Part shown: positions 1 to 9,532 of the stretch, piece by piece
Numbering within the stretch: the stretch's first letter is position 1
How the letters are laid out: each line of letters opens with the position of its first letter
Assembly (NCBI RefSeq): GCF_023336905.1
Contig: NZ_JAMBLS010000022.1
Coordinates: 1-59,817, forward strand
Reading direction: 5' to 3'
Length of the DNA stretch: 59,817 nt
DNA from: Bacteroides sp. ET71
Lineage (GTDB): Bacteria; Bacteroidota; Bacteroidia; Bacteroidales; Bacteroidaceae
Position numbers and translations under genes: made by a program
Notes under the pieces: model-generated
The model's input: only the letters and a program-made list of their open reading frames with translations
Database searches by the model: none
Told to the model about the DNA's origin: nothing

Positions 1-35
1 TATAAGCAGAAGTGTTTTCTTGCTATATTGTTTGG

Positions 36-65
36 AATGGCGGTTGTTGTTACATGACCGCCATT
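36..65. terminator. Hairpin at left edge, possible terminator
   Basis: A perfect 9-bp inverted repeat, AATGGCGGT at 36-44 and ACCGCCATT at 57-65, encloses a 12-base loop. It lies upstream of ruvB and could end a gene outside the window. No long T-run follows, so this is weak. Confidence 0.3.
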
Positions 66-130
66 TGATGTGTTGAGGCTATGGGAAGTTCTAAAGCTTT
101 CTTTTCCTGACCGGGAATCTGCCAAAATGC

Positions 131-179
131 TTGCCTGCATGATACGAATATGAAAATAAATTCGTTATTTTGCAGGCAA
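131..179. repeat. Inverted repeat in the ruvB leader
   Basis: TTGCCTGCA at 131-139 is repeated in inverse orientation at 171-179 (TGCAGGCAA), with a 31-base AT-rich spacer, immediately before the ruvB start at 193. The spacer contains a near-match to the Bacteroides -7 box (TTATTTTG, 165-172). It could be an operator or an mRNA hairpin; the function is not known. Confidence 0.4.
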
Positions 180-192
180 AGTAGACCAACGA

Positions 193-1230
193 ATGGAAGA
201 AGAGAATTTCGACATACGCAACCAACATCCTTTGACCGGGCGTGAACGTGACTTTGAGAACGCCTTGCGTCCATTGCGCTTCGAGGATTTCAGCGGGCAG
301 GACAAGGTGGTGGACAATCTGCGCATCTTTGTCAAAGCGGCCCGGTTGAGGGGAGAGGCACTGGATCATGTGTTGTTGCACGGGCCTCCCGGGCTGGGAA
401 AAACGACGCTGTCAAACATCATAGCCAATGAGCTGGGGGTGGGTTTCAAGGTGACTTCCGGGCCTGTATTGGACAAACCCGGTGACTTGGCAGGTATCCT
501 GACGAGTTTGGAGACGAATGATGTTTTGTTTATCGACGAGATACATCGCTTGTCGCCCGTGGTCGAAGAGTATTTGTATTCGGCCATGGAAGATTATCGG
601 ATTGACATCATGATAGACAAGGGGCCTTCGGCACGCAGCATCCAGATAGACTTGAATCCCTTTACACTGGTGGGGGCTACGACGCGCAGCGGGTTGCTGA
701 CTGCACCGTTGCGGGCGCGTTTTGGCATCAACCTGCATCTGGAGTATTATGATGACGAGGTGTTGACGGGCATCATCCTGCGTTCGGCGGGCATCCTTGA
801 TGTGCCTTGCTCGCGTAAGGCGGCTCAGGAGATTGCCTCGCGCAGCCGGGGAACGCCCCGTATAGCCAATGCCTTGCTGCGCCGCGTGCGTGATTTCGCT
901 CAGGTGAAGGGGTCGGGCAGTATTGATACGGAGATTGCTATCTTTGCCCTTGAAGCCTTGAACATCGACCGTTATGGGTTGGATCAGATAGACAATAAGT
1001 TGCTGACAACGATTATCGACAAGTTCCGTGGCGGGCCGGTGGGACTGACAACCATCGCTACGGCTTTAGGTGAAGACCCGGGTACGCTGGAAGAGGTTTA
1101 TGAGCCGTTTCTCATCAAAGAGGGCTTCTTGAAGCGCACTCCCCGAGGACGTGAAGTGACAGAACTGGCTTACCGCCATTTGGGCAAGAACAGGTATGAG
1201 GAGCACAGGGATTTGTTCGGTAACTTCTGA
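193..1230 (+). CDS. ruvB: Holliday junction branch migration DNA helicase RuvB
   Basis: RuvB is the hexameric AAA+ motor that, with RuvA, drives branch migration of Holliday junctions in the cytoplasm during recombinational repair. The 345-residue product has the full family layout. It shows Walker A GPPGLGKT at residues 64-71, Walker B with DEIH at 115-118, the sensor segment GATTRSG at 161-167 followed by the arginine-finger region APLRARFG, and a C-terminal winged-helix domain with GGPVGL and TPRGR. Length is normal for the family. The ATG at 193 gives the standard N-terminus. There is no ruvA or ruvC next to it, as is usual in Bacteroidales. The gene is followed by a repeat-rich spacer and then a flippase gene on the same strand. 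Confidence 0.97.
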   Translation: MEEENFDIRNQHPLTGRERDFENALRPLRFEDFSGQDKVVDNLRIFVKAARLRGEALDHVLLHGPPGLGKTTLSNIIANELGVGFKVTSGPVLDKPGDLAGILTSLETNDVLFIDEIHRLSPVVEEYLYSAMEDYRIDIMIDKGPSARSIQIDLNPFTLVGATTRSGLLTAPLRARFGINLHLEYYDDEVLTGIILRSAGILDVPCSRKAAQEIASRSRGTPRIANALLRRVRDFAQVKGSGSIDTEIAIFALEALNIDRYGLDQIDNKLLTTIIDKFRGGPVGLTTIATALGEDPGTLEEVYEPFLIKEGFLKRTPRGREVTELAYRHLGKNRYEEHRDLFGNF

Positions 1231-1275
1231 ACGTATATATATGGATGTGGATATTTGGTTGGCTTAAATGGAAAT

Positions 1276-1522
1276 TAGTGGCACACAGATGACGCAGGTG
1301 GAACAGATTTACACCGTTCTTTCTAATCTGTCTGTTAGAGCTTGTCGTTTAAAAAATCGCTCTCTTTGTCATGTTGAGCGAAGCGGAGTCGAAACTTCTC
1401 CTGAATACTTTTATCGCATCGGGAGATTCTTCACTTCGTTCAGAATGGCGGTGCAAATGAATATTTAAACAAGTTCTTAAAATCTGCGGTCATCTGCTCT
1501 ATCAGCGTCATCTGTGTGCCAT
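1276..1522. repeat. Spacer with nested dispersed repeats (inverted ends)
   Basis: The gap between ruvB and the flippase holds repeats rather than a gene. An outer inverted repeat (GGCACACAGATGACGC near 1280 and GCGTCATCTGTGTGCC near 1510) flanks an inner element at about 1333-1452. The inner element resembles, in inverse orientation, the sequence at about 42389-42516; both include the core ATCGCTCTCTTTGTCATG. The weak 66-codon frame over this block is a product of the repeat. Confidence 0.6.
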
Positions 1523-1563
1523 CGTGATAAATTATCAGTTATTTGCTTAGATAATAAAAAATT

Positions 1564-3024
1564 ATGGCTGGTTTGAAATCGCTGGCAAAAGATACTGCCG
1601 TGTATGGCCTGAGCAGTATCGTAGGCCGTTTCTTGAACTATTTGTTGGTGCCTGTCTATACGTTGGCACTGCCGGCACAAACGGGTGGATATGGCGTGGT
1701 GACCAATATCTATGCTTGGGTCGCGCTGGTGTTGGTACTGTTGACTTGCGGTATGGAGACGGGCTTCTTCCGTTTTGCCAATCGTGAGGGAGAGGAGCCG
1801 ATGCGTGTCTATTCTACCACTTTGTTGGCTGTGGGCGGTGGCGCGCTGGTTTTCCTGGTTTTGGGATTGGGATTCTTGCATCCCATTGCCGGTTGGTTGG
1901 GATATGCCGAGCATCCTTGGTATGTGGGTATGATGATGCTCGTCGTGGCCATGGATGCGGTGCAGAGCATTCCTTTTGCTTATTTGCGTTACCAACGGAG
2001 GCCCTTTCGGTTTGCCGCCCTGAAGTTGCTGTTCATTCTTCTGAATATTTTGCTTAACTTGGTATATTATGTAGTGTTGGACGGCGACGACGTGGCTTAT
2101 GCCTTTTTGTTCAACCTGGTGTGTACGTCGACAGTGATGATTTGCATGTGGCCTGAGCTTCATGGCTTCCGCTACGTTTTGGATCGTGCTTTGCTGCGAC
2201 GCATGCTGGGCTACTGCCTGCCTCTGTTGGTGCTGGGCCTGGCCGGCATATTGAACCAAGTGGCCGATAAGATTATTTTCCCTTATGTTTACCCTGACCC
2301 GGAGGCTGCCCCCGTGCAACTGGGTATCTATGGCGCTGCTGCCAAGATAGCCATGATTATGGCCATGCTGACACAGGCTTTCCGTTATGCCTACGAGCCT
2401 TTCGTTTTCGGGAAAAGCCGTGATAAAGACAATCGCGAGGTTTATGCTCAGGCCATGAAATTTTTCATCATCTTCACCTTGCTGGCTTTCCTGGCTGTTA
2501 TGTTCTACCTGGATGTGCTTAAATACCTCATTGGTCCGGATTATTGGGAGGGGTTGCGCGTGGTGCCCATCGTTATGGCTGCCGAAATATTCATGGGAAT
2601 TTATTTTAATTTGTCGTTTTGGTATAAACTGATAGATCAGACCCGCTGGGGGGCCTGGTTCTCGTTGGCGGGCTGCGTGGTGTTGGTGGCCGTCAATGTT
2701 CTGCTGGTACCGCGTTACGGCTACATGGCCTGTGCCTGGGGTGGCTTTGCCGGCTACGGGGTGGCCATGCTGCTGTCTTATTTCGTGGGGCAGCGGAAGT
2801 ATCCTATCCGTTATGACCTGAAATCTATCGGTGGCTATGTCCTGCTGGCCGCCGTGCTGTATGCGGCGGGCGAGTATCTGCCGGTGGACAATGTGGTGTG
2901 GCGTCTGGTTTGGCGCACATTCCTGTTGCTGCTCTTTATGGCATTTGTGATGAAGCGTGACCTGCCATTGTCGCAGTGGCCGGTGATAGGAAGCCATTTC
3001 AGGAAAAAGTCCGGCCGGGAATAG
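1564..3024 (+). CDS. Polysaccharide/lipid-linked oligosaccharide flippase (MATE/Wzx-like)
   Basis: This is an integral inner-membrane protein of 486 residues, hydrophobic along its whole length with about 12-14 predicted membrane segments. It is typical of the MOP superfamily flippases annotated as polysaccharide biosynthesis or oligosaccharide flippase proteins. The N-terminus (KSLAKDTAVYGLSSIVGRFL) is a conserved feature of these Bacteroidales proteins. It probably moves a lipid-linked sugar from the cytoplasmic to the periplasmic face of the membrane for envelope glycan assembly. The substrate cannot be read from sequence. There is no glycosyltransferase cluster around it, so it appears to be a housekeeping copy and not part of a capsule locus. 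The ATG at 1564 follows an A/T-rich leader. Confidence 0.85.
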   Translation: MAGLKSLAKDTAVYGLSSIVGRFLNYLLVPVYTLALPAQTGGYGVVTNIYAWVALVLVLLTCGMETGFFRFANREGEEPMRVYSTTLLAVGGGALVFLVLGLGFLHPIAGWLGYAEHPWYVGMMMLVVAMDAVQSIPFAYLRYQRRPFRFAALKLLFILLNILLNLVYYVVLDGDDVAYAFLFNLVCTSTVMICMWPELHGFRYVLDRALLRRMLGYCLPLLVLGLAGILNQVADKIIFPYVYPDPEAAPVQLGIYGAAAKIAMIMAMLTQAFRYAYEPFVFGKSRDKDNREVYAQAMKFFIIFTLLAFLAVMFYLDVLKYLIGPDYWEGLRVVPIVMAAEIFMGIYFNLSFWYKLIDQTRWGAWFSLAGCVVLVAVNVLLVPRYGYMACAWGGFAGYGVAMLLSYFVGQRKYPIRYDLKSIGGYVLLAAVLYAAGEYLPVDNVVWRLVWRTFLLLLFMAFVMKRDLPLSQWPVIGSHFRKKSGRE

Positions 3025-3054
3025 CTTGATGTACAGAAATCAAATAAATCATAT

Positions 3055-5193
3055 ATGAAGTTGAGGAAAACGTTGGTGGTTTTGTCTTGTCTGTTGTTGG
3101 CCGTAGGAAGTCGGGCCGACGAAGGCATGTGGATGCTGGGCAACCTGAACAAAGAAACGCGCCGCACCATGAAAGAGCTGGGCTTGCAGTTGTCGGCCAA
3201 GCAATTGTATCACCCTCGCCGTCCCTCGTTGAAGGATGCCGTGGTCAGTTTTGGCGGTTTCTGTTCGGGTGTTGTCGTGAGCCACGAGGGGTTGGTGCTG
3301 ACTAATCATCATTGTGGCTTTAGCAGTATCCGTCAACGCAGCACCATGGAGCATAATTACCTGAGAGACGGTTTCGTGGCGCATAACCGGGACGAAGAAA
3401 TTCCTTGCCCTGAGCTGTTCGTCCGTTTCTTGATTCGGCAAGAGAATGTGACCCGCCGCGTGCTTTCTGTTGTGAAACCCGGCATGGATGAGGCTGAGCG
3501 TTCATTGGCTATTGATTCTGTGATGTGGACTATCGGGCGTGAGGTGATGATGCATGATTCGACCACGGTAGGTGCTGTCGATGCCTATTATGGCGGCAAT
3601 GAGTTTTGGTTATCTGTCTATCGGGATTATTACGACGTAAGACTGGTGTTTGCACCGCCTTCGTCGGTCGGTAAGTTCGGCTGGGAAGAAGATAATTGGG
3701 AGTGGCCGCGTCATACAGGAGATTTCAGTGTCTTCCGTATCTATGCCAATCAGGAAAACTTGCCTGCCGAGTATTCGGCCGATAACGTGCCTTATCGGCC
3801 TGCCTATGTCGCTCCCATTTCGTTGGGCGGTTATCGCGAAGGTTCGTTTTGCATGACATTGGGCTATCCGGGTACGACAGAACGATATTTGTCTTCTTTT
3901 GGAATTGAAGAGATGATGCTGGGGGCCAACCAGGCACAGATAGATGTGCGTGGCGTGAAGCAGGCTATCTGGAAGCGTGAAATGGAGCGTAATGACAGTA
4001 TCCGTCTGATGTATGCTTCTAAATATGACGAGAGCTCGAACTATTGGAAAAACAGCATTGGAATGAACCAGGCCATCCGTCGCCTGCATGTGTTGGATAA
4101 GAAAAGAGCGATGGAAAAGGAACTGCGCCGTTGGATAGAAAATACGCCACGCGAGCGCAAAAAATTGTCTACTCTTTTTACGGATTTGGAAACAAATTAT
4201 AAGGAACGGAGAGAGGCTGACCGGGCGAACGCTTATTTTACGGAGGCTTTTTTCAATGCTCCTGAACTGGTACAGTTGGCACTTTCCATCCTGAATTTCG
4301 ATTTCGAGGGAGAACGTGATGCCGTAGTAGCCGGTCTGGAGAACATCGTGGAGCAGTATGCCAATTTGGACGTGGATATTGATAAAGAGGTGTTCGCTTC
4401 CATGATAGACGTTTATCGTGCGCGGGTGGATTCGACCTATTGGCCTGTGTTCTTCCAAGAGATTGACACATTGTATGGAGGCAACTCGCGTGCTTATGTG
4501 GACACGCTTTATGCCCGTTCGGATTTGACTTCGCCCCGAGGGTTGAAACGTTTCTTAGAGCGGGACACTACTTATCATATTTACGAAGACCCGGCCATTA
4601 CGTTGAGTATCGATTTGTTGGCACAGCTTTTTGAAATGAATTATCAAGTCCGTGAACCTTCGCGCGAAATCAGGCGGGGTGAACGTCTGCTCAATGCAGC
4701 CGTACGGCGTATGTATGATGAGCGCAATTTTTATCCCGATGCCAATTCTACCCTTCGCCTCAGTTTCGGCACCGTAAGTGGCTACCGTCCTCAAGATGGA
4801 GTCGAGTATGATTACTATACTACCGTGCGGGGGATATTGGAAAAGGTAAAGTCGCATGCCGGTGATACCGATTTTGCTCTTCAGCCCGACTTGTTGAAAC
4901 TGTTTTTGTCCGGTCACTTCGGACGCTATGCTGATAAAGATGGGCAGATGAGGGTATGTTTTATTTCTAATAATGACATTACCGGTGGCAACTCTGGCAG
5001 TGCAATGTTCAATGAACACGGTGAACTGTTGGGGTTGGCTTTCGACGGTAACTGGGAGGCAATGAGTGGAGATATCTGCTACGAACCTCAGTTACAGCGG
5101 ACAATCGGAGTGGACATCCGCTATGTCCTTTTCATTATTGAGAAATATGCACATGCCTCCCATTTGATTCATGAACTGCTTTTATCCGACTGA
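3055..5193 (+). CDS. S46 family dipeptidyl-peptidase (DPP7/DPP11 type)
   Basis: This is a secreted serine exopeptidase of the S46 family, which removes dipeptides from oligopeptide N-termini in the periplasm. The 712-residue length is normal. A signal peptide is clear (basic start, LVVLSCLLLAVG, likely cleavage near residue 21). The chymotrypsin-like triad can be placed at His86 in TNHHCGF, Asp223 in RHTGDFSVF and Ser647 in TGGNSGSA. The residue 18 positions after the nucleophile, which sets P1 preference in this family, is Gly665 (AFDGNWE). That is the DPP7-like state (hydrophobic P1) and not the Arg of DPP11 (acidic P1); the specificity is inference. It lies 30 bases after the flippase and may be co-transcribed with it. 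Confidence 0.93.
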   Translation: MKLRKTLVVLSCLLLAVGSRADEGMWMLGNLNKETRRTMKELGLQLSAKQLYHPRRPSLKDAVVSFGGFCSGVVVSHEGLVLTNHHCGFSSIRQRSTMEHNYLRDGFVAHNRDEEIPCPELFVRFLIRQENVTRRVLSVVKPGMDEAERSLAIDSVMWTIGREVMMHDSTTVGAVDAYYGGNEFWLSVYRDYYDVRLVFAPPSSVGKFGWEEDNWEWPRHTGDFSVFRIYANQENLPAEYSADNVPYRPAYVAPISLGGYREGSFCMTLGYPGTTERYLSSFGIEEMMLGANQAQIDVRGVKQAIWKREMERNDSIRLMYASKYDESSNYWKNSIGMNQAIRRLHVLDKKRAMEKELRRWIENTPRERKKLSTLFTDLETNYKERREADRANAYFTEAFFNAPELVQLALSILNFDFEGERDAVVAGLENIVEQYANLDVDIDKEVFASMIDVYRARVDSTYWPVFFQEIDTLYGGNSRAYVDTLYARSDLTSPRGLKRFLERDTTYHIYEDPAITLSIDLLAQLFEMNYQVREPSREIRRGERLLNAAVRRMYDERNFYPDANSTLRLSFGTVSGYRPQDGVEYDYYTTVRGILEKVKSHAGDTDFALQPDLLKLFLSGHFGRYADKDGQMRVCFISNNDITGGNSGSAMFNEHGELLGLAFDGNWEAMSGDICYEPQLQRTIGVDIRYVLFIIEKYAHASHLIHELLLSD

Positions 5194-5347
5194 AGTAAAT
5201 TTTCTTACATGAAGCAGGTTGGTGTACACTCTTAATCTCACCTCGTAACAAAGCAGAAAAGCATGCGGAGAGCTTGGATTCTTTGTCTCGAAAGGGTGTT
5301 GGTAGCGTTAAAATATCCTATAATAACAGATTTTATGCAATACTTTG

Positions 5348-5379
5348 TTTGACATATATGAATTAATAGGTTAAATTTG
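5348..5379 (+). promoter_or_regulatory. Bacteroides-type promoter for the exbB-tonB operon
   Basis: A -33 TTTG at 5348-5351 and a -7 TAAATTTG at 5372-5379 match the TAnnTTTG consensus with 20 bases between them. The site lies about 145 bases upstream of the chosen exbB start, in an otherwise gene-free 330-base gap. Confidence 0.65.
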
Positions 5380-5524
5380 TCGCGTTTTTAGATGCTGTAT
5401 ATGCCGTTTCCTCATGCCTGGCAAGTATTGCACACTATAAGCATTTGTTAAGAGGAAATGTCAAAGAGTGAAAAACAAAAGTTCCTATATTTATTTATTA
5501 ATTAATTTCATTATCTTATTTGTT

Positions 5525-6340
5525 ATGGAAACAAAAAACAAAAAAAAGAACGTGGGCTTCAGAGGTATTAAGTCTGCGTGGATTGTAATCGTTTGCTGCT
5601 TCATCGTAGCCGTTTTGATTTACACTCAGGTGTTGGGTAACCCTGCCAACTTTATGAACAACGACCCGAACAACCACCCGCTGCCCGGTAACTTCCTGGG
5701 AACTATCTATAAAGGTGGTGTGATCGTGCCTGTGATCCAGACTCTGTTGCTGACAGTTATCGCTTTGTCTATCGAGCGTTTCTTCGCTATCCGTGCCGCT
5801 TTCGGTCATGGCTCTTTGGCTAAGTTCGTTGCCAACATCAAGGTGGCTTTGGCTAACAACGATATGGTTCAGGCTCAGGCTCTGTGCGACAAACAACGTG
5901 GTTCTGTAGCTAATGTTGTAGGTGCAACTCTGCAGAAATATTCTGAAATGGAAAACAATACCGTGCTGTCGAAAGACCAGAAGCAATTGGCTATCCAGCA
6001 GGAATTGGAAGAAGCTACTGCATTGGAATTGCCTATGATGCAGGAAAATCTGCCTATCATTGGTACTATCACTACGCTGGGTACGTTGATGGGTCTGCTC
6101 GGTACGGTTATCGGTATGATTCGTTCATTCGCTGCCTTGGCTGCCGGTGGCTCTGCTGACTCTATGGCTCTGTCACAAGGTATTTCTGAGGCCTTGATCA
6201 ATACGGCCTTCGGTATCTTGACTGGTGCATTGGCTGTAATTGCTTATAACTACTACACGAATAAGATTGATAAACTGACATTCGCTCTCGACGAAGTAGG
6301 CTTCTCTATCGTACAGACATTTGCCGCTACGCATAAGTAA
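5525..6340 (+). CDS. exbB: ExbB/MotA-TolQ family proton channel protein
   Basis: ExbB forms the pentameric inner-membrane channel that, with ExbD, uses the proton gradient to power TonB and thereby outer-membrane TonB-dependent receptors. The product (271 residues from the ATG at 5525) has one membrane segment near the N-terminus (AWIVIVCCFIVAVLIY) and a second after a periplasmic loop (VIVPVIQTLLLTVIAL). The C-terminal MotA/TolQ domain contains GTITTLGTLMGLLGTVIGMI and a final membrane helix. An in-frame GTG at 5468 would add 19 residues; I prefer 5525 because METKNKKK is the typical short basic N-terminus. It is the first gene of a six-gene operon. Confidence 0.92.
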   Translation: METKNKKKNVGFRGIKSAWIVIVCCFIVAVLIYTQVLGNPANFMNNDPNNHPLPGNFLGTIYKGGVIVPVIQTLLLTVIALSIERFFAIRAAFGHGSLAKFVANIKVALANNDMVQAQALCDKQRGSVANVVGATLQKYSEMENNTVLSKDQKQLAIQQELEEATALELPMMQENLPIIGTITTLGTLMGLLGTVIGMIRSFAALAAGGSADSMALSQGISEALINTAFGILTGALAVIAYNYYTNKIDKLTFALDEVGFSIVQTFAATHK

Positions 6341-6427
6341 ATTGTAAAGGAGAGGCCGGAAGACGCATCTTTTGCTGTGTCTTTCGCCGACTTCCAGTCT
6401 TAGTTTCTCATTTTTTAATTTACAATT

Positions 6428-7039
6428 ATGGGTAGAGTCAAAATCAAAAAGAAAAGCACATTCATCGACATGACCGCGATGAGTGACGTGACAGTATTGT
6501 TGCTGACATTCTTCATGTTGACTTCTACATTCGTTAAACCGGAACCCGTCAAGGTCAATGTGCCGGGCTCTGTGTCCGAAATCAAGATTCCTGAAACCAA
6601 TATTCTTCAGATCTTGATTGCACAGGATGGAAAAGTCTTCATGAGCCTGGATAAACAGGGCGACCTGGAGCAACTGCTGGGTGCCATGGGACAGGAATAT
6701 GGAGTGCAATTCTCGGCTGAGGAGACTAAGAAATTCATGGTGGCAAGCACTTTCGGTGTGCCCATGAAGAATATGAAAGCCTTCCTTGCCCAGCCGGAAG
6801 AAAAGCAAAGCGAATTGTTGAAGAGTGCCGATGCGGGTATTCCCACTGATAGCTTGGACAACCAGTTCAAGGCGTGGGTACGCAATGCACGGGCTATCAA
6901 TAAAGATTTGCGAATCGCCATTAAAGCGGATGCCACCACTCCTTATTCAGTTATTAAAGATGTTATGAACTCTCTTCAGGATCTTCGCGAAAACAGGTAT
7001 AACCTGATCACTACGCTGAAGACAACTTCTGAAGAATAA
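6428..7039 (+). CDS. exbD: ExbD/TolR family biopolymer transport protein (first copy)
   Basis: ExbD is the single-pass partner of ExbB; its membrane-embedded Asp carries protons. The 203-residue product starts with a basic stretch and then FIDMTAMSDVTVLLLTFFMLTSTF, where the Asp of MSDV is the conserved protonatable residue. The remainder is periplasmic and longer than the roughly 140 residues of enteric ExbD, with a charged insertion before a TolR-like end (KDVMNSLQDLRENRYNLIT). The gene is separated from exbB by 87 bases that can form a modest hairpin, and from the second exbD by 17 bases. Confidence 0.92.
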   Translation: MGRVKIKKKSTFIDMTAMSDVTVLLLTFFMLTSTFVKPEPVKVNVPGSVSEIKIPETNILQILIAQDGKVFMSLDKQGDLEQLLGAMGQEYGVQFSAEETKKFMVASTFGVPMKNMKAFLAQPEEKQSELLKSADAGIPTDSLDNQFKAWVRNARAINKDLRIAIKADATTPYSVIKDVMNSLQDLRENRYNLITTLKTTSEE

Positions 7040-7056
7040 ATTGGAAAGGATCGAAT

Positions 7057-7707
7057 ATGGCAGAAATACAAGAAAGTGGCGGTAAGAAGAGCAACAGCAA
7101 ACAGAAAAAGATGACCGTCCGCGTGGACTTTACGCCGATGGTGGACATGAACATGTTGCTGATAACCTTCTTCATGCTGTGTACTACGCTGAGTAAGCCT
7201 CAGACAATGGAAATAAGCATGCCGAGTAACGACAAGAATATCACCGATGAGCAGCGTTCGAAAGTAAAGGCTTCGCAAGCCATTACGCTCTTGCTGGCGG
7301 GTGAAGACAAGTTGTATTACTATGAGGGGGAACCTGATTACAAGGACTTCAACTCGTTGAAGCAAACTTCGTATCAGGCTGATGGCCTCCGTGCCATGCT
7401 TCTCCGTCGTAATCGCGTTGCTGTGCAGAAGGTGAATGAATTGAAGCAACAAAAAGCTGATTTGAAAATATCGGAAGATGATTACAAGAAACAACTCTCT
7501 GATATCAAAAGCGGTGATGATACGCCTACGGTTATCATCAAAGCCCAGGGAGAGGCTTCTTATAAGAATCTGATCGATGCGCTGGATGAAATGCAGATTT
7601 GTAATATCGGTAAGTATGTAATCGCTGACATGGCTGATGGTGACGAGTTCCTTATTAAGAATTTCGAGAGCCAAGGTGCCTATGGTGCGGAGAATCTTGC
7701 CCAATAA
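7057..7707 (+). CDS. exbD: ExbD/TolR family biopolymer transport protein (second copy)
   Basis: This is a second, diverged ExbD of 216 residues. It has the same topology: a basic N-terminus, then VDFTPMVDMNMLLITFFMLCTTL with the membrane Asp in PMVDM, then a periplasmic domain. The periplasmic part has a charged helical stretch (VNELKQQKADLKIS) and the TolR-like end ALDEMQICNIGKYVIADM. Two exbD genes in tandem are usual in Bacteroidetes TonB clusters, where they may form a mixed pair on the ExbB pentamer. The pairing is inference. The next gene, tonB, starts 26 bases after the stop. Confidence 0.92.
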   Translation: MAEIQESGGKKSNSKQKKMTVRVDFTPMVDMNMLLITFFMLCTTLSKPQTMEISMPSNDKNITDEQRSKVKASQAITLLLAGEDKLYYYEGEPDYKDFNSLKQTSYQADGLRAMLLRRNRVAVQKVNELKQQKADLKISEDDYKKQLSDIKSGDDTPTVIIKAQGEASYKNLIDALDEMQICNIGKYVIADMADGDEFLIKNFESQGAYGAENLAQ

Positions 7708-7732
7708 TGTGTAACACCTAAAGAAGTAGATT

Positions 7733-8545
7733 ATGGCAAAAATAGATTTGACCTCTCGCGAATGGTGTGACCTCATTTTTGAAGGCAGAAATAAGGAATA
7801 CGGTGCGTATAAGATGCGTGCCCGTGCACCGAGACGTTTGACGTTCTCCGTCATATTGGTTGTTGTGATTGCATTGGTTGGGTTCTCCATCCCGAAGTTG
7901 ATTACGATGGTTACTCCTGAGAAGAAGGAGGTTATGACCGAAGTAACTACACTTTCTCAGTTGGAAGAACCTGAAGTGAAACAAGAAGAAGTACAGAAAG
8001 TACAGCCTGTGGCTCCTCCTCCTCCTGCATTGAAGAGCTCCATCAAGTTTACGGCTCCTGTCATCAAGAAAGATGAGGAAGTGGCTGATGAAGATGAGAT
8101 GAAGAGCCAGGAAGAACTGACGGAAAGTAAAGTGACTATCTCTATTGCGGACGTGAAAGGTACTGACGAAGAAGGCGGCGTGGATATTGCTGACCTGAAG
8201 CAAGTGGTTACTGAAGCTCCCGTGGAAGAGGAAGTGTTTGATATGGTGGAACAAGCTCCACAGTTCCCCGGTGGTCCTGCTGAATTGATGGCTTATCTGA
8301 GCAAGAATATCCGTTATCCGGTTATTGCACAGGAAAATGGTATTTCGGGCCGTGTTATCTGTCAATTCGTCGTAGGTTCTGATGGTAGCGTGCGCGACAT
8401 TAAGGTGATGCGTGGTGTTGACCCCTCCTTGGATAAGGAAGCCGTGCGTGTGATTCAGTCCATGCCGAAGTGGATTCCGGGCCGTCAGAATGGTAAGGCA
8501 GTTTCTGTAAGATATACGTTGCCTGTAACGTTCAGATTGCAGTAA
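7733..8545 (+). CDS. tonB: Energy transducer TonB
   Basis: TonB spans the periplasm and transmits ExbBD energy to outer-membrane TonB-dependent receptors. The 270-residue protein has a cytoplasmic basic start, a membrane anchor at about residues 37-53 and an acidic and Pro-rich linker (PVAPPPPA). It ends in a C-terminal TonB domain (PQFPGGPAELMAYLSKNIRYP through YTLPVTFRLQ). The DIKVMRGVDPSLDKEAVRVI segment is the standard C-terminal signature. The cytoplasmic N-terminus contains WCDLIFEGRNKEYGAY, conserved in Bacteroidetes TonB. Position directly after exbB-exbD-exbD supports the call. Confidence 0.95.
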   Translation: MAKIDLTSREWCDLIFEGRNKEYGAYKMRARAPRRLTFSVILVVVIALVGFSIPKLITMVTPEKKEVMTEVTTLSQLEEPEVKQEEVQKVQPVAPPPPALKSSIKFTAPVIKKDEEVADEDEMKSQEELTESKVTISIADVKGTDEEGGVDIADLKQVVTEAPVEEEVFDMVEQAPQFPGGPAELMAYLSKNIRYPVIAQENGISGRVICQFVVGSDGSVRDIKVMRGVDPSLDKEAVRVIQSMPKWIPGRQNGKAVSVRYTLPVTFRLQ

Positions 8546-8554
8546 ATTAGGCGT

Positions 8555-9508
8555 ATGCATATGAAAAGAGGTAGACAGTTTGGACTTTTGTTCCTTGTGT
8601 TGGCTGTGTCGTTTGCCGCTTGCAGGCAAGCACCGAAAGACGGACGCACGGATACTTATACGTCTGGGACAGTAGCTATTGCTGCTGATGAGAGTTTTCA
8701 ACCCATAGTGGAGGAAGAAATCTTTGTCTTCGAGTCCCTTTATCCGTTGGCTGATCTTGTCCCGCACTACGTGACTGAGGTAGAGGCTGTCAACCTCTTA
8801 CTCAAAGACAGCCTGCGACTGGCCATAACCAGTCGCAGGCTGACACCTGAGGAATTGTATTCTTTCAATAGCCGTAAATTTTTCCCTCAACAGATTAAGA
8901 TCGCAACGGATGGATTGGCTTTGATTTCCAATCTGAGCAATCCGGACACTTTGATTAGTGTAAGTGCTATCCGTGATATATTGACCGGAACAAAGACCCG
9001 ATGGAAAGATATTTATCCAAACTCCCGGCTGGGTGATATCCAACTGGTGTTTGATAATAAAAATTCAAGTACGGTGCGGTTTGCCATAGATTCCATTTGT
9101 CATGGTAAAGAGCTGGCTGGTAATGTAAGTGCTTTGAAGACAAATAAGGAGGTTATTAATTTCGTAGCAAAGACGCCGGGTGCCATAGGCATTGTTGGTG
9201 TGAATTGGCTGAGCGACCGGAATGACAGCACGGGGCTTTCTTTTAATAAGGAAGTGCACGTTATGTCGGTCAGCCACTCCACACAGCCGACGGTACTGAA
9301 TAGCTTCAAGCCCTACCAGTATTATCTGTACAATGGCGACTATCCGTTGGCGCGTGACTTGTATGTGTTGGTGAATGACCCGCGTAATGGGTTGTGCTGG
9401 GGATTTTCGGGCTTCCTCACTTCTTACCGGGGGCAGTTGATTATTCAGAAATCGGGCCTGCTGCCGGCAACGCAAGCGGTGCGGGTGGTGAACGTGAAAG
9501 ATGAATGA
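8555..9508 (+). CDS. PstS-like substrate-binding lipoprotein
   Basis: A 317-residue lipoprotein. The N-terminus is basic and hydrophobic with a lipobox ending SFAAC (Cys23). The rest resembles PBP-like (PstS-type) phosphate-binding proteins, with segments such as VAIAADESFQPIVEEEIFVFE, a central LVFDNKNSST and a late GAIGIVGVNWLS. There are no pstCAB genes nearby, so it probably does not feed a phosphate ABC transporter. Its fixed place between tonB and a TPR protein suggests a role linked to TonB energisation or envelope sensing (inference). Two start codons lie six bases apart (8555, 8561); either gives the same mature protein. It begins nine bases after tonB. Confidence 0.8.
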   Translation: MHMKRGRQFGLLFLVLAVSFAACRQAPKDGRTDTYTSGTVAIAADESFQPIVEEEIFVFESLYPLADLVPHYVTEVEAVNLLLKDSLRLAITSRRLTPEELYSFNSRKFFPQQIKIATDGLALISNLSNPDTLISVSAIRDILTGTKTRWKDIYPNSRLGDIQLVFDNKNSSTVRFAIDSICHGKELAGNVSALKTNKEVINFVAKTPGAIGIVGVNWLSDRNDSTGLSFNKEVHVMSVSHSTQPTVLNSFKPYQYYLYNGDYPLARDLYVLVNDPRNGLCWGFSGFLTSYRGQLIIQKSGLLPATQAVRVVNVKDE

Positions 9509-9532
9509 ATTGTTTTTTTATAAGAGAGAAAT

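Noticed and set aside
1268-1468. 66-codon plus-strand frame after ruvB
   Set aside because: It lies wholly inside nested repeats, and a related copy at 42.4 kb is on the other strand without a matching frame.
1477-2997. 506-codon minus-strand frame
   Set aside because: It is the antisense shadow of the flippase gene; its His/Gln-rich composition is a typical artefact.
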